Source: Bacillota bacterium
GTDB lineage: Bacteria; Bacillota; Clostridia; Christensenellales; CAG-138
Length of the DNA: 64,000 nt
NCBI GenBank assembly: GCA_023390655.1
Contig: JAEWCL010000020.1
Coordinates: 135,641 to 199,640 of the forward strand
Direction: 5' to 3'
Numbering within the stretch: the first letter of the stretch is position 1; each line of letters begins with the position of its first letter. Below, piece after piece: positions 19,020-27,260 of the stretch. Made by a program: the position numbers and the translations under genes. The notes beneath the pieces were generated by a model. That model was not told the DNA's origin. It made no database searches and worked only from the letters and a program-made list of their open reading frames with translations.

Positions 19020-19338
19020 GCCGGTATTCTTCCTGTATACGCGGGTTAGGGTCCGGAAAAAGGTAAACCTTGTGTTTTTATTTCCGTTTTTCATTCTGTT
19101 TGCCTTTGTGGACATACTGGACGATATTGCGCAGCTCATAAAGCTGTTTTCGCCGCGCGCGGGTACCTTGCCGGAAACAGGGGAGAAGCATACGGCGGCG
19201 GCATGGGTCGCAAGTATCACAGGAATCCTGTTGGACCTTACCTGGGAGCTTGCCATGAAGACCGGGCCGCTAGACCTTGTGGATGTGGATATTCGGGATA
19301 AGGATGAGTCGATCCTGGTAAAAGTGCTGACGCGTTAG
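19009..19338 (+). CDS. Small membrane protein in the YvlD-type operon
   Basis: 109 residues if started at the ATG 19009, which overlaps the SHOCT-like gene. There is one clear hydrophobic helix (NLVFLFPFFILFAFVDI) and a second weaker one (AAAWVASITGILLDLTW). The end (DVDIRDKDESILVKVL) resembles the acidic tail of the preceding protein (NVDIGDGEDMSKVRIYV), so the two may share a short C-terminal module. I do not recognise a family. Context suggests an envelope function. Confidence 0.65.
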   Translation: MSNRPVFFLYTRVRVRKKVNLVFLFPFFILFAFVDILDDIAQLIKLFSPRAGTLPETGEKHTAAAWVASITGILLDLTWELAMKTGPLDLVDVDIRDKDESILVKVLTR

Positions 19339-19349
19339 GGAGAAACACG

Positions 19350-19700
19350 ATGAAATTGCTGATAAAACTGATCATTTGCTTTGGGGCGCTCATCATCACC
19401 GCCTATGCGTTTCCCTCGCATGTGGCTGCACAAGGCGGCATCGCAACGCTCACCGCCGCGGCGGTCATCCTGTGGCTGATCAATCTTGTGTTAAAGCCCC
19501 TGCTGCAGGCGCTATGCCTGCCTGTTACGCTGATTACAATGGGATTGTTCTTCTTTGTGGTAAACGCGTGGATGGTGGGCATAACGGACGCCATATTGCC
19601 CGGCCTCTCCATAGAAGGCTTCTGGATCAGGCTGTTCACGGCGTTTCTGGTATCCGTTGGGAATGCGCTGCTATTATCCGGCCGGAAGGCGTGCAAGTAG
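19350..19700 (+). CDS. YvlD-type (phage holin family 4) membrane protein
   Basis: 116 residues with four hydrophobic segments and the pattern LVLKPLLQALCLPVTLITMGLFFFVVNA, typical of the PF04020/YvlD family. In Bacillus, yvlD is in an envelope-stress operon with yvlB and yvlC. The same kinds of partner occur here, so a role in cell-envelope homeostasis is a reasonable inference. Despite the name there is no evidence of phage. Last gene of the operon. Confidence 0.85.
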   Translation: MKLLIKLIICFGALIITAYAFPSHVAAQGGIATLTAAAVILWLINLVLKPLLQALCLPVTLITMGLFFFVVNAWMVGITDAILPGLSIEGFWIRLFTAFLVSVGNALLLSGRKACK

Positions 19701-19730
19701 GGCTTAGGATCAATGATGTTTTATAGAAGA

Positions 19731-19776
19731 AAAAAGGCATGAGCCCGTTTGCAACACGGCGCCCATGCCTTTTTGT
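19731..19776 (+). terminator. Terminator of the YvlD-type operon
   Basis: AAAAAGGCATG pairs with CATGCCTTTTT around a 22-nt loop. Confidence 0.7.
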
Positions 19777-19866
19777 ATGTGCCGTTTCATCTTTATGCCC
19801 CGGTTGATTTTGGGCGTTTTTGTTTATAATCCTACTATCAGAAACGCTACAAAGGAGGGATATCCC

Positions 19867-20079
19867 ATGAAGCTCAGCGCAAGGAACCAGATCAAGGGTA
19901 AAATCGTATCCATCGACAAAGGTATGGTCAATGCCATTGTAGTAATCGATATCGGCGGCGGAAACAGGATCAGTTCCAATATCTCCGTAAAGGCTGTGGA
20001 AGAGCTTGGGCTTGCGGTAGGGATGAATGCCTACGCCATTATTAAGGCAACGTCGGTCATGGTCGGCGTGGACGATTGA
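19867..20079 (+). CDS. TOBE-domain molbindin-like protein
   Basis: 70 residues making one TOBE/Mop domain: KLSARNQIKGKIVSIDKG, then ISSNISVKAVEELGL and AYAIIKATSVMVG. Mop-type proteins bind molybdate or tungstate as oligomers and buffer or sense it. No molybdate transport or cofactor gene is nearby. A strong AAAGGAGGGATATCC precedes the ATG 19867; an extension to 19765 overlaps the terminator and is rejected. Confidence 0.85.
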   Translation: MKLSARNQIKGKIVSIDKGMVNAIVVIDIGGGNRISSNISVKAVEELGLAVGMNAYAIIKATSVMVGVDD

Positions 20080-20115
20080 GGGTAAGCCCCTGCTATGGTA
20101 AGATGCGCGGTACAG

Positions 20116-20164
20116 AAAAGCGCAGGCTCACGGGACTGCAATGTCCAGAACCTGCGCTTTTTCA
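20116..20164. terminator. Terminator between the TOBE gene and the convergent collagen-like gene
   Basis: AAAAGCGCAGG pairs with CCTGCGCTTTTT around a 24-nt loop, with A and T runs on both sides. Confidence 0.75.
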
Positions 20165-20187
20165 TTCCTTTTTAATACGTATGATGT

Positions 20188-21426
20188 TCATACATTACTC
20201 AATTGTACAACGGTTAAAGAGCGATTCAGATAGCCTAAAACAGGGAAATTCGTACTAATACTCGCTCCTACTTCATCTCCTGCCGCTAAGGAGGCCTGAA
20301 CGACAAACGTTGAACTGCTCCTATTGGCGATCTTAAAAAAAGTAGTCGTATCGCCAAAAATCGGTGTGCCATTGATCGTAATAATGGCTTGTAAATACGG
20401 CTCATCCGGGTCCGGATCCACAGTGGCTTCCGCGTTGATCGATATCGTTATTTGATAAACGCCGCTTTCTCCTACCACCAATTCATTACCCGACAGACTC
20501 ACAGTGATCGTATCCGATAAAGGTCCAACCACGCTAAATGGAACGGGTGTGAATGTTGCCCCGGGTGTCTCTACACTAGCCCCTCTTAAAGATCCAAAAG
20601 CCAAAATGACTTCTCCGGTCGGGCCAGTCGGACCGGTCAGGCCTGTAGGCCCAGTGTCCCCCGTAGGCCCGGTAAAGCCTGCAGGCCCGGTAAAGCCTGC
20701 AGGCCCGGTAAAACCCGTGGGACCGGTAGGCCCGATGAGGCCGGTATCTCCTGTAGGTCCGGTAGGCCCAATGGGTCCAGTATCACCGGTAGGGCCAGTA
20801 AAGCCGGTGGGTCCGGTAGGCCCGATAAGACCGGTATCTCCAGTGGGTCCGGTAGGCCCAATGGGCCCGGTAAAGCCCGTAGGCCCGGTAGGCCCGATGA
20901 GGCCGGTATCTCCTGTAGGTCCGGTAGGCCCAATGGGTCCGGTAAAACCCGTAGGCCCGGTAAAGCCAGTGGAACCAGTCGGCCCGGTCGGACCAATGGG
21001 GCCGGTAGGCCCAGCGATTTCATCCTCCGTCTCTCCGATGACAGCAAGGCTGGCTTTTACATTGACTGTGGTGGAAAAGAAGACGATACCGGCGGAATTG
21101 TTTTTCAGTTCCACAGTTACGGGGGCAGCAGCTACCTCAATGACGCCCACCCCCACAACCTCCCCCGTCTTGAGGGGGGAATTTCCTACAATGAAATCGC
21201 CCTGGGAGGAGGTTAAAACAAAGCTGACGTTATTGGAAGCGGCAGATTGTGTGGAAACCCACCAGTCAAATTCATATCTGCCCGCTTCAAGCAGCGTCAC
21301 AATGCCTGTTGCGCTATTATAAGCAATGTTTCCGGAAGAAATGAGCGTGGCATCAAATACCACGGTGTCATTTGCGGCAATGCTTCCGGCCACTGTACGT
21401 TCCACTTGCAAAGAAATGTTGCTCAT
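20188..21426 (-). CDS. Collagen-like spore/surface protein (BclA-like)
   Basis: 412 residues in three parts: an N-terminal beta-rich region (1 to about 137), a collagen-like domain of Gly-X-Thr/Pro triplets (about 138-272; mostly GPTGPTG, GFTGPTG, GLIGPTG, GDTGPIG), and a C-terminal globular domain of about 140 residues with jelly-roll-like strands (SLSGNELVVGESGVYQITI). In Bacillus and Clostridium such proteins form the hair-like nap of the exosporium and trimerise through the C-terminal domain. There is no signal peptide, as is usual for exosporium proteins. TAAGGAGTAAAG precedes the ATG. Spore location is inferred from family and from the sporulation genes here. Confidence 0.85.
   Translation of the reverse strand: MSNISLQVERTVAGSIAANDTVVFDATLISSGNIAYNSATGIVTLLEAGRYEFDWWVSTQSAASNNVSFVLTSSQGDFIVGNSPLKTGEVVGVGVIEVAAAPVTVELKNNSAGIVFFSTTVNVKASLAVIGETEDEIAGPTGPIGPTGPTGSTGFTGPTGFTGPIGPTGPTGDTGLIGPTGPTGFTGPIGPTGPTGDTGLIGPTGPTGFTGPTGDTGPIGPTGPTGDTGLIGPTGPTGFTGPAGFTGPAGFTGPTGDTGPTGLTGPTGPTGEVILAFGSLRGASVETPGATFTPVPFSVVGPLSDTITVSLSGNELVVGESGVYQITISINAEATVDPDPDEPYLQAIITINGTPIFGDTTTFFKIANRSSSTFVVQASLAAGDEVGASISTNFPVLGYLNRSLTVVQLSNV
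20611..21015 (-). repeat. Tandem collagen-codon repeat with higher-order units
   Basis: About 400 bases of degenerate 9-base units (Gly-Pro-Thr type). Larger blocks recur: the stretch beginning GATGAGGCCGGTATCTCCTG occurs at 20734 and again at 20896, 162 bases (18 triplets) apart, with a diverged copy at 20824. Such arrays change length by slippage or recombination. Confidence 0.85.
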
Positions 21427-21756
21427 TACTTTACTCCTTATTGGTAATTTGTTGAAAATTAGCCGTTATGCCAATCCAACTTATACTTGTGTGCCATAAA
21501 TGCTTTACTGCAATATATGCAAAGTAACCCCCGTTTGTTTTGCCATAAAATCAACATATAACAAACACCCGCCGGCTTTCTGCTGAGGGGTGACGGAGCA
21601 TCTGATAGCCGGGCCGCCTCACACATCAGAAAATCCGGCGCGCGGATGCAAAGCGCCCGCAGCAAAACGCTGCGGGCGTTTGTGATGACGGACGGTAGTC
21701 CCGTCCTGATTTTGTAACACTTTCAGGTGGAGGCAGGGGACCTTAAGCAGTCCGCT
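21427..21756. other. Intergenic stretch between the collagen-like gene and the hpd operon
   Basis: 330 bases without a convincing gene. It holds the upstream region of the collagen-like gene, where I find only weak sporulation-promoter matches, and the hairpin described separately at 21654-21681. Nothing else is recognisable. Confidence 0.5.
21654..21681. terminator. Hairpin, possible terminator of the hpd operon
   Basis: CGCCCGCAGC pairs perfectly with GCTGCGGGCG over a 5-nt loop. The flanking T run is short (TTT on +, CTTT on -), so termination strength is doubtful. Confidence 0.45.
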
Positions 21757-23064
21757 TTATGCTGTTAATTTCTGCTCCGGAATGACCTCCTCGCCCTTGA
21801 CCTTCAGCGGCAATGTAACGGCCAGACAGACGGAAATGAGGTAAACCACAAGGCAGAAAATCAGAGCGGGGATGTACGAGCCGAAGTTATCCTTAAACCA
21901 CGCCCCCATAAAGGTACCGAAGGAGGGGCCGATGCCCATGACGATCAAGGTTGCAAGCCCCCAGATGCGCCCAAGCGAAGCGCCGCCAAATATGGAGCCG
22001 GCATAGCCCGCGCATCCTCCGGGCTCAATGCCCCAGTAGATGGCGAGGAGAACCATGGCAGCAATGCACAGCGGCAGGCTCTTTGTCAGAAGGAGTATTA
22101 CGCCCGCAGCGCCGCAAATCGGCCCGATGATCAGCATGAGCTTGCGCGCCTTGCGCTCGTTTCCAAAAGTCTTTACAAGGCGGTCGGATATCTTGCCGGT
22201 GAGCGGCATTGCAAAAATGCCCGCAATACCGATAATCATATAGATATTGGAGGATTGCCCGAGATCCATGCCCATATCGGTCTGGAAAAAGCTGACCACC
22301 TGGGACCAAACCAGGAATTCAGCCGCCATAGCGGTCAGGAAGCAAAGGATGACGGCCCAGATGGCATAGGTCTTAAAAGCCTCGCCCACCGTCCACACCT
22401 TCTTGCCCGAAGCGGCGCCTTTTTTTGCGCTATCCGCGCCAAAGGCTTCCACACCGTATTGATCCGGGGTTTTCTTTGCAATCGAGGCTGCAATGACGAG
22501 GAAGATCGCCATAATCACGGCAAGAATCTTCATGCCAACGCGCCAGCCCATGCTGACAAGGACGCTCTTTAAAACCAGGGTCAGCAGCAACTGCGCCATA
22601 GGCGCGCCCATAAAGGCAAACCCCCACATGGTGCCATAGCGGGCGCCTACATACCACTTCCTGCATGAAACGGTGGAGGAAACCCATAACATACCGGTAC
22701 CGACGCCCGCGAACAGCCCGTAGGTAAACAGGTACACATAGAAGCCGGAAGGGGTTGCCACGTTAACAAGAGAGGTCAGGAAGAAGCCGAGGAAGCAGCA
22801 GACCGCGCCGATGGCGTAGGTAGGCCTGCAGCCCCGCTTATCGACCAGGGAACCGCTGAAAAAGGCGGTCACCGCGTAAACGGTCATCATGATGCAGTAG
22901 CCAAGGGACGTTTGGAGGGTGGTCCATCCGGTGTCGGCAATGATCATCTTCTGCATAATCGAGAAGCTGGAGCGATAGCCGAACAGGCAGAAAATCGCCA
23001 GCCAGGCGGAAGCCACAGTCATCAGGCCGTAATTTTTGGCCTGTTTTTCAGAGATAGACATCAT
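21757..23064 (-). CDS. MFS transporter, OFA-like, in the hpd operon
   Basis: 435 residues with about twelve hydrophobic helices. The loop GSLVDKRGCRPTYAIG is the MFS 2-3 loop signature, and the overall pattern (GYCIMMTVYAVTAFFSG, GVGTGMLWVSST) resembles the oxalate/formate antiporter (OFA) subgroup of monocarboxylate carriers. It is the last gene of the hpdB-hpdC-hpdA run, so the likely substrate is 4-hydroxyphenylacetate, possibly exchanged for a product; this is inference. GGAGGAAAAAATCG precedes the ATG. The gap to hpdA is under 50 bases. Confidence 0.85.
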   Translation of the reverse strand: MMSISEKQAKNYGLMTVASAWLAIFCLFGYRSSFSIMQKMIIADTGWTTLQTSLGYCIMMTVYAVTAFFSGSLVDKRGCRPTYAIGAVCCFLGFFLTSLVNVATPSGFYVYLFTYGLFAGVGTGMLWVSSTVSCRKWYVGARYGTMWGFAFMGAPMAQLLLTLVLKSVLVSMGWRVGMKILAVIMAIFLVIAASIAKKTPDQYGVEAFGADSAKKGAASGKKVWTVGEAFKTYAIWAVILCFLTAMAAEFLVWSQVVSFFQTDMGMDLGQSSNIYMIIGIAGIFAMPLTGKISDRLVKTFGNERKARKLMLIIGPICGAAGVILLLTKSLPLCIAAMVLLAIYWGIEPGGCAGYAGSIFGGASLGRIWGLATLIVMGIGPSFGTFMGAWFKDNFGSYIPALIFCLVVYLISVCLAVTLPLKVKGEEVIPEQKLTA

Positions 23065-23111
23065 TCGATTTTTTCCTCCATTTACACCTAATTCGGGCTT
23101 TTCCCAAAAGA

Positions 23112-24053
23112 TCAGAATGGGGTGTCCTCACCGATATAGCATGCGATGTCGTTGTCCAAATAGAGCTGCTGCAATTCCTGCATACGTTCGTCGCTCATGT
23201 CGCCATGATCGAGATATTCGTATGCCTTGCCCATCTGCTCCCACTTCGTGCTGCCCATGCGATGGAATTTGAGGAGATTGATTTCATAGAGATTGTTCGC
23301 ATTCATAAAATCAATTACCTGAAGCGCATTTTCCATGCCGTCGTTATAGCCGCAGATGGTAGGCTGGCGCAGCACCAGCCTGCCCGTCCAGCCCGATTGG
23401 GCAAGCGCCGCAATATTGCCTAAAATCCGTTCATTGCCAACGCCTGTCCCCCACTTGTGTTTCTCGTTGTCCATGTGCTTTACGTCAATAAACGCGAAGT
23501 CGATATACTGCATCACGCTAAGAAAGATGTCCCGCTGTGTAAAGGCGCAGGTCTCAATTGCGGTGTGCATCTCCAGCCTGTGGCAGCGTTTGAGCACCTC
23601 AAGCAGGTATTCGTGCTGCAAAAACGGTTCCCCGCCGCTGAATGTCACACCTCCATCAGATCCCCAGTTTGCAAAATCACGCAGCAGAACCTGCACCAAC
23701 TCGTCAACAGTGAAAAACCGTACACACTGCTTCAGGCTGTTGGCCGCACAGGATGTTGAACATTCAATCGTCTCGCATTCAGCGCAGATGGCCCAGTTTA
23801 CGAAAGGCTTTCCGTCCCCATCAAAGGAAAGTGAGCCGAAAGGGCATGCATGTGCGCATGCCCTGCAGCCCTGATCCCATTTGCAGGAGCGTTCTGAAAA
23901 CATCAGGTGTTTCTTGCGTTTCCAGCTTTCCGGGTTGGCGCACCACCTGCATTGCAGCGGACAACCAACAAAGAACACATTGGTTCTGCAGCCCGGGCCA
24001 TCATGAACGGAGTAACTCTGAATGTCAAAGATCATTCCTGCCATATCATTCAT
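23112..24053 (-). CDS. hpdA: 4-hydroxyphenylacetate decarboxylase activating enzyme (radical SAM)
   Basis: Installs the glycyl radical on HpdB using S-adenosylmethionine. The N-terminus MIFDIQSYSVHDGPGCRTNV is almost the same as I remember for the Clostridioides difficile enzyme. The radical-SAM motif is CPLQCRWC (CX3CX2C). Between it and the rest lies a ferredoxin-like insert with two further cysteine sets (CRACAHACPFG and CAECETIECSTSC), as expected for glycyl-radical activases. GVTFSGGEP follows. About 313 residues from the ATG 24053, which has GGAAGGAAG upstream; a start at 24071 is less likely. Confidence 0.93.
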   Translation of the reverse strand: MNDMAGMIFDIQSYSVHDGPGCRTNVFFVGCPLQCRWCANPESWKRKKHLMFSERSCKWDQGCRACAHACPFGSLSFDGDGKPFVNWAICAECETIECSTSCAANSLKQCVRFFTVDELVQVLLRDFANWGSDGGVTFSGGEPFLQHEYLLEVLKRCHRLEMHTAIETCAFTQRDIFLSVMQYIDFAFIDVKHMDNEKHKWGTGVGNERILGNIAALAQSGWTGRLVLRQPTICGYNDGMENALQVIDFMNANNLYEINLLKFHRMGSTKWEQMGKAYEYLDHGDMSDERMQELQQLYLDNDIACYIGEDTPF

Positions 24054-24074
24054 GGAGTTACTTCCTTCCATTGC

Positions 24075-24335
24075 TTATTTTTGCTGATACTGCCCGCAGC
24101 AAAATGCTCCGTTCTGCGCGTAAGTCCAGTTCTCCTTCTCAAAGCCGGAGCATGTTCCGATGCCGTAGCTGTCGGGCTTGGAAAAGTTTGCGCAAGTTGC
24201 GCAGAAGAAGCCCGGTGCAAAGGCGTCGCAGGCGTCGCTGCCTTCGCCGTCAATAGGTACGATCTTCTTATAAATGGCGCACATACCCTTCTCGCAATCC
24301 AAGCTCAGAAAGTTGGCACAATCATTGTGTTTCAT
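24075..24335 (-). CDS. hpdC: 4-hydroxyphenylacetate decarboxylase small subunit
   Basis: Small Fe-S subunit found only in HPAD-type glycyl-radical enzymes, needed for assembly and control of the hetero-octamer. The 86 residues start KHNDC and carry His3, Cys6, Cys19 and Cys36 for the N-terminal cluster and Cys45, Cys48, Cys62 and Cys79 or Cys80 for the second. Positions 3, 6, 19 and 36 are the known ligand positions. GIGTCSGFEKENWTY is also conserved. GGAGGTATTACA precedes the ATG. Its presence separates this enzyme from phenylacetate and indoleacetate decarboxylases, which lack it. Confidence 0.93.
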   Translation of the reverse strand: MKHNDCANFLSLDCEKGMCAIYKKIVPIDGEGSDACDAFAPGFFCATCANFSKPDSYGIGTCSGFEKENWTYAQNGAFCCGQYQQK

Positions 24336-24390
24336 TGTAATACCTCCTCAAATTTTTCCGTTCCCTTTGAAACTCCATCCATGTCCAAAC

Positions 24391-27081
24391 TCAGGCGTCG
24401 TACTCGGTTCTGTAAATAACCTCGTCCTGAATGGGCTTGCCGATCTCGCACCAGTACTGCGTGAAGCCTGCTACACGCACCATCAGGTCGCGGTAGTCAT
24501 CCGGCTTCTGCTGCGCGGTGCGCAGGGTCTTTGAGGAAGTGATGTTGAACTGCACATGGAAGCCGCCCTTGCGCATATACGCGCGGATCACATCCAGGAG
24601 CTTCTTCGTGCCGTTGATGCCCTTCACGGCGGTGGGATGAATTTTGACGTTCATCTGAGAGTTCTGGCACATGGCATGATCGTAGCAGGTTGCGGATTCA
24701 AACACGGCGTAGATGCCATTCTTATCCGTGGTGGGCGCGGGCGACATGGACCCATCGGCATAGGTCGTACCGGCCAGGCGGCCATCGGCGGAGGCTAAGG
24801 TAATCGCGCCCTGCGGGCCGTGTGTGGAGACGGAAATCTGGCACATATAGTACGGCTTGCCGTAGTAGGAACGCAGCCTGAGCATTTCGGGCAGCATGCG
24901 GTCCTCATAGTCCTTCAGGATACTGTCGGCATAAGGATCGGCGTTGCCGTACTTGGGCGCGTTGACGGAATCGTAGAAGATTTTTTCGTACTTCGGAGCA
25001 TTCTCCGTGGCCTCGCGGCGGTCGGGGGAGAATACGCCGGTTTCAAAAGCGGTCTTGAAGCCATAGTTGTTGAGCATGGCGTCTACCATTTCTTCAAGGG
25101 TGTACTTCTTGTCGTCGTACACATTTTGCTTGAGGGAAGCCATGGCGTTGATGAAGTTGATGGTGCCGCAGGATTCAAAGTTGATGCTGCTGTTGTAGCG
25201 GGCGCCGCAGTCTCCGATATGCTGCCCCTTCTTGAAGCAATCCGCCTTGAGCAGGGACTGAATGACCGGAGGATTGTTCTTGCGCCAGACGTCCATCTGG
25301 ATGTTGTTGATCTTGTTGGCAATGTCGAGAAGCTCACGCATATAGGCCATCCAGACTTCCCACAGCTCTTCAAAGGTCGAAAGCGGCTTGTTGTGGGGCT
25401 CGAACACCTTGATACCGGTACGCTTGTCAACACCGTTGGTCAGAACGAGCTCAAGCAGCTTGGGCAGGCCCGTGAAGTGGATGCCGGTACCGGCTGTGGG
25501 GGCCGCGCCGCCGGGGATCATCCATACCTTTCCGTTATATTCCAAGGGCTGGAAACAGCCGGGGGAGGATTCCAGGCAGCCGCCAAGACACCAGGCGCGC
25601 GCATCATAGATGTCCATGCCTTCGTCGTGATAGTGGCGGAGCATATAATTCATGCCAGTCTGGTTGTTCATCCAGGCGGGGTAGCCCATGCCAAGCTTGC
25701 AACAACGCGCGCACTTCAGGAGGAAGTCCTCGGGCGTTTTCTCATCATAGAGCACGGAAAGCGTGGGCTGAGAGGTCTTCGCGCGCATGCCGGCCTCAAC
25801 GATCAAGTATTCGAGTGGCGTAACGGCAGTCAGACCGTCATGGCCCAACCCGCCCATGGACAGGTTGTTGAACGTATTGCCGGACAAAACGCCGCCCGTA
25901 ACGCCGGAGGATGCGAAACACTCAATCGAGGTGATCTTAATACGGTACAGCTCAAGAAGCTCGACGACCTCTTCTTCCGTCGTGACGCCATCCTCGATGT
26001 CCTTTGCGAAGAAGGGCTGCAGGACCTGACCCAGGCGGCCGATGGACTGGCCGGACTGCGGGTCCTCGTTCACAACGCCAAGATGGCACAATAGCGTTAA
26101 TTGCAGGGCCTCGCGGAAGGAAGCGGGCTTCTTGTGCGCAACGTTGCGCATGACAGCGGCGATTTCCTCATACTCCTTCTTTTGGACGGGGTCTTTTTCA
26201 AGCCCGGCAAGGAATTCGGCGCGTTTGGCGTAGTTGTCCGCCCACTGCGACATGCCCTTGACGATTTCCTTCATGGCGGCATAATAGTAACCGCGGCTCA
26301 TGCCCAAGATCCCGTCGTCACCGGCTTCACCCAGGGTTTCCGCTATCTTTTCATCGCAAAGCTCGAGGATGCGGTCAAAGCCGTATTGCAGCGGCAGATA
26401 GTAATTGATCACTTCGCGTCCCTGGGGAATTGCCCAGGAGTCAAACATGATCAGCACGGTATCCCGGAATGCCTTCCATTGGTCGAACTCCGGAACAAGC
26501 TTCGAGTAGCGGTCACTGACGCTCTCGACCGACGCCATGTCCCAGTATTTAGAAACCTTGACCAGGCAGGGGATTTCCTCTCTGCGCAGGCCAAACTTTT
26601 TCGCAATGGAAACGATATTGCCATAATCTTTTGTGACATTGCCGCCGCCGGCGCCCACGGTGGACACCGCGTCGGCCGCCGCCTCGGGAGGGGCCTCGAC
26701 CTGGTTCATCAGCGCTTCGGCATGGGCGTTGAAGAAGGATGCATCCACCCAAGGGAACGGGAAAGCGCCGCGCCAGTTCTTGGTTTTGTTCATTACAAGC
26801 TTCTCGCCCGGCCAGATGGTGGGTGTATGGTGCGCAAGCGCGGCGCCATATGCTTTCGCGCGGCGGATGACGGAGACGTCGCCTTCGTTTTCCCACCATA
26901 CGCGATTGTACCAGTAGGGGATTTCCATGTCGATGGTATTTTTCATGATGTAGTAGATGCTGATGAGATTTTTGAAGCGCTCGGTTGGTTCGGGAACATC
27001 CGTTTCCCTGAAATCGTCGGCTGCTGTGACATCCAAGCCACGTCTCTTTAGAATTTCCTGGATTTTAGATTCGTTTCCCAT
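24391..27081 (-). CDS. hpdB: 4-hydroxyphenylacetate decarboxylase large (glycyl radical) subunit
   Basis: Converts 4-hydroxyphenylacetate, a tyrosine fermentation product, to p-cresol and CO2 in the cytoplasm. All key residues can be placed: Cys502 and Glu504 in GGCLESSPGC, His535 in GTGIHFTG, Glu636 in NFESCGT, and the radical Gly872 in VRVAGFTQYW. Each is one position before the published Clostridium numbering (503, 505, 536, 637, 873). Length is 896 aa against about 900. The first gene of hpdB-hpdC-hpdA-MFS; GAGGAGGATCAAAA precedes the ATG. It is most active on 4-hydroxyphenylacetate by family; 3,4-dihydroxyphenylacetate is also accepted by known enzymes. Confidence 0.95.
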   Translation of the reverse strand: MGNESKIQEILKRRGLDVTAADDFRETDVPEPTERFKNLISIYYIMKNTIDMEIPYWYNRVWWENEGDVSVIRRAKAYGAALAHHTPTIWPGEKLVMNKTKNWRGAFPFPWVDASFFNAHAEALMNQVEAPPEAAADAVSTVGAGGGNVTKDYGNIVSIAKKFGLRREEIPCLVKVSKYWDMASVESVSDRYSKLVPEFDQWKAFRDTVLIMFDSWAIPQGREVINYYLPLQYGFDRILELCDEKIAETLGEAGDDGILGMSRGYYYAAMKEIVKGMSQWADNYAKRAEFLAGLEKDPVQKKEYEEIAAVMRNVAHKKPASFREALQLTLLCHLGVVNEDPQSGQSIGRLGQVLQPFFAKDIEDGVTTEEEVVELLELYRIKITSIECFASSGVTGGVLSGNTFNNLSMGGLGHDGLTAVTPLEYLIVEAGMRAKTSQPTLSVLYDEKTPEDFLLKCARCCKLGMGYPAWMNNQTGMNYMLRHYHDEGMDIYDARAWCLGGCLESSPGCFQPLEYNGKVWMIPGGAAPTAGTGIHFTGLPKLLELVLTNGVDKRTGIKVFEPHNKPLSTFEELWEVWMAYMRELLDIANKINNIQMDVWRKNNPPVIQSLLKADCFKKGQHIGDCGARYNSSINFESCGTINFINAMASLKQNVYDDKKYTLEEMVDAMLNNYGFKTAFETGVFSPDRREATENAPKYEKIFYDSVNAPKYGNADPYADSILKDYEDRMLPEMLRLRSYYGKPYYMCQISVSTHGPQGAITLASADGRLAGTTYADGSMSPAPTTDKNGIYAVFESATCYDHAMCQNSQMNVKIHPTAVKGINGTKKLLDVIRAYMRKGGFHVQFNITSSKTLRTAQQKPDDYRDLMVRVAGFTQYWCEIGKPIQDEVIYRTEYDA

Positions 27082-27135
27082 TTTTGATCCTCCTCGTAAT
27101 GATTTAATTCACAGGATCTTCCGAAATGCAAGATC

Positions 27136-27141
27136 ATTATA
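27136..27141 (-). promoter_or_regulatory. Candidate -10 of the hpd operon, with a poor -35
   Basis: On the minus strand TATAAT lies 55 bases before hpdB. At 17 bp spacing the -35 is only TAACTG, which fits a promoter that needs an activator. Confidence 0.45.
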
Positions 27142-27155
27142 GTATGGTTACTATG

Positions 27156-27168
27156 TCACAGTTAGTGA
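27156..27168. promoter_or_regulatory. Inverted repeat TCACAGTTAGTGA near the hpd -35
   Basis: TCAC and GTGA arms separated by 5 bases, overlapping the -35 region of hpdB. Half sites resemble Crp/Fnr-family half sites. The arms are short, so chance is possible. Confidence 0.35.
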
Positions 27169-27215
27169 AAATTGCGCATTTTTTATCAATTATGATGGAG
27201 AATCTGAGACAAACC

Positions 27216-27228
27216 GTGCAATTTGCAC
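27216..27228. promoter_or_regulatory. Perfect palindrome GTGCAATTTGCAC, candidate operator
   Basis: GTGCAA and TTGCAC flank one central base. It lies about 92 bases upstream of the inferred hpdB transcription start, a spacing used by class I activators, and about 33 bases left of the regulator's own -35. Candidate binding site of the adjacent Crp/Fnr protein. Confidence 0.45.
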
Positions 27229-27260
27229 ACATATTGCATTTTGCAGCCGTATGCGTTATG

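Noticed and set aside
19350..19700. Phage holin as a sign of prophage
   Set aside because: The family name is historical; neighbours are chromosomal envelope genes and no phage genes are present.
20611..21015. Regular repeats resembling a CRISPR array or minisatellite
   Set aside because: Units are 9-base multiples that encode Gly-X-Y triplets in one frame, with no unique spacers of constant length and no cas genes.
20504..21322. Antisense PVGPVGP-repeat frame (272 codons)
   Set aside because: It is the reverse complement of the collagen codons; the minus-strand gene has the ribosome site and globular end domains.
24820..26094. 424-codon open frame on the plus strand opposite hpdB
   Set aside because: hpdB is certain from its catalytic residues; the opposite frame has no family features.
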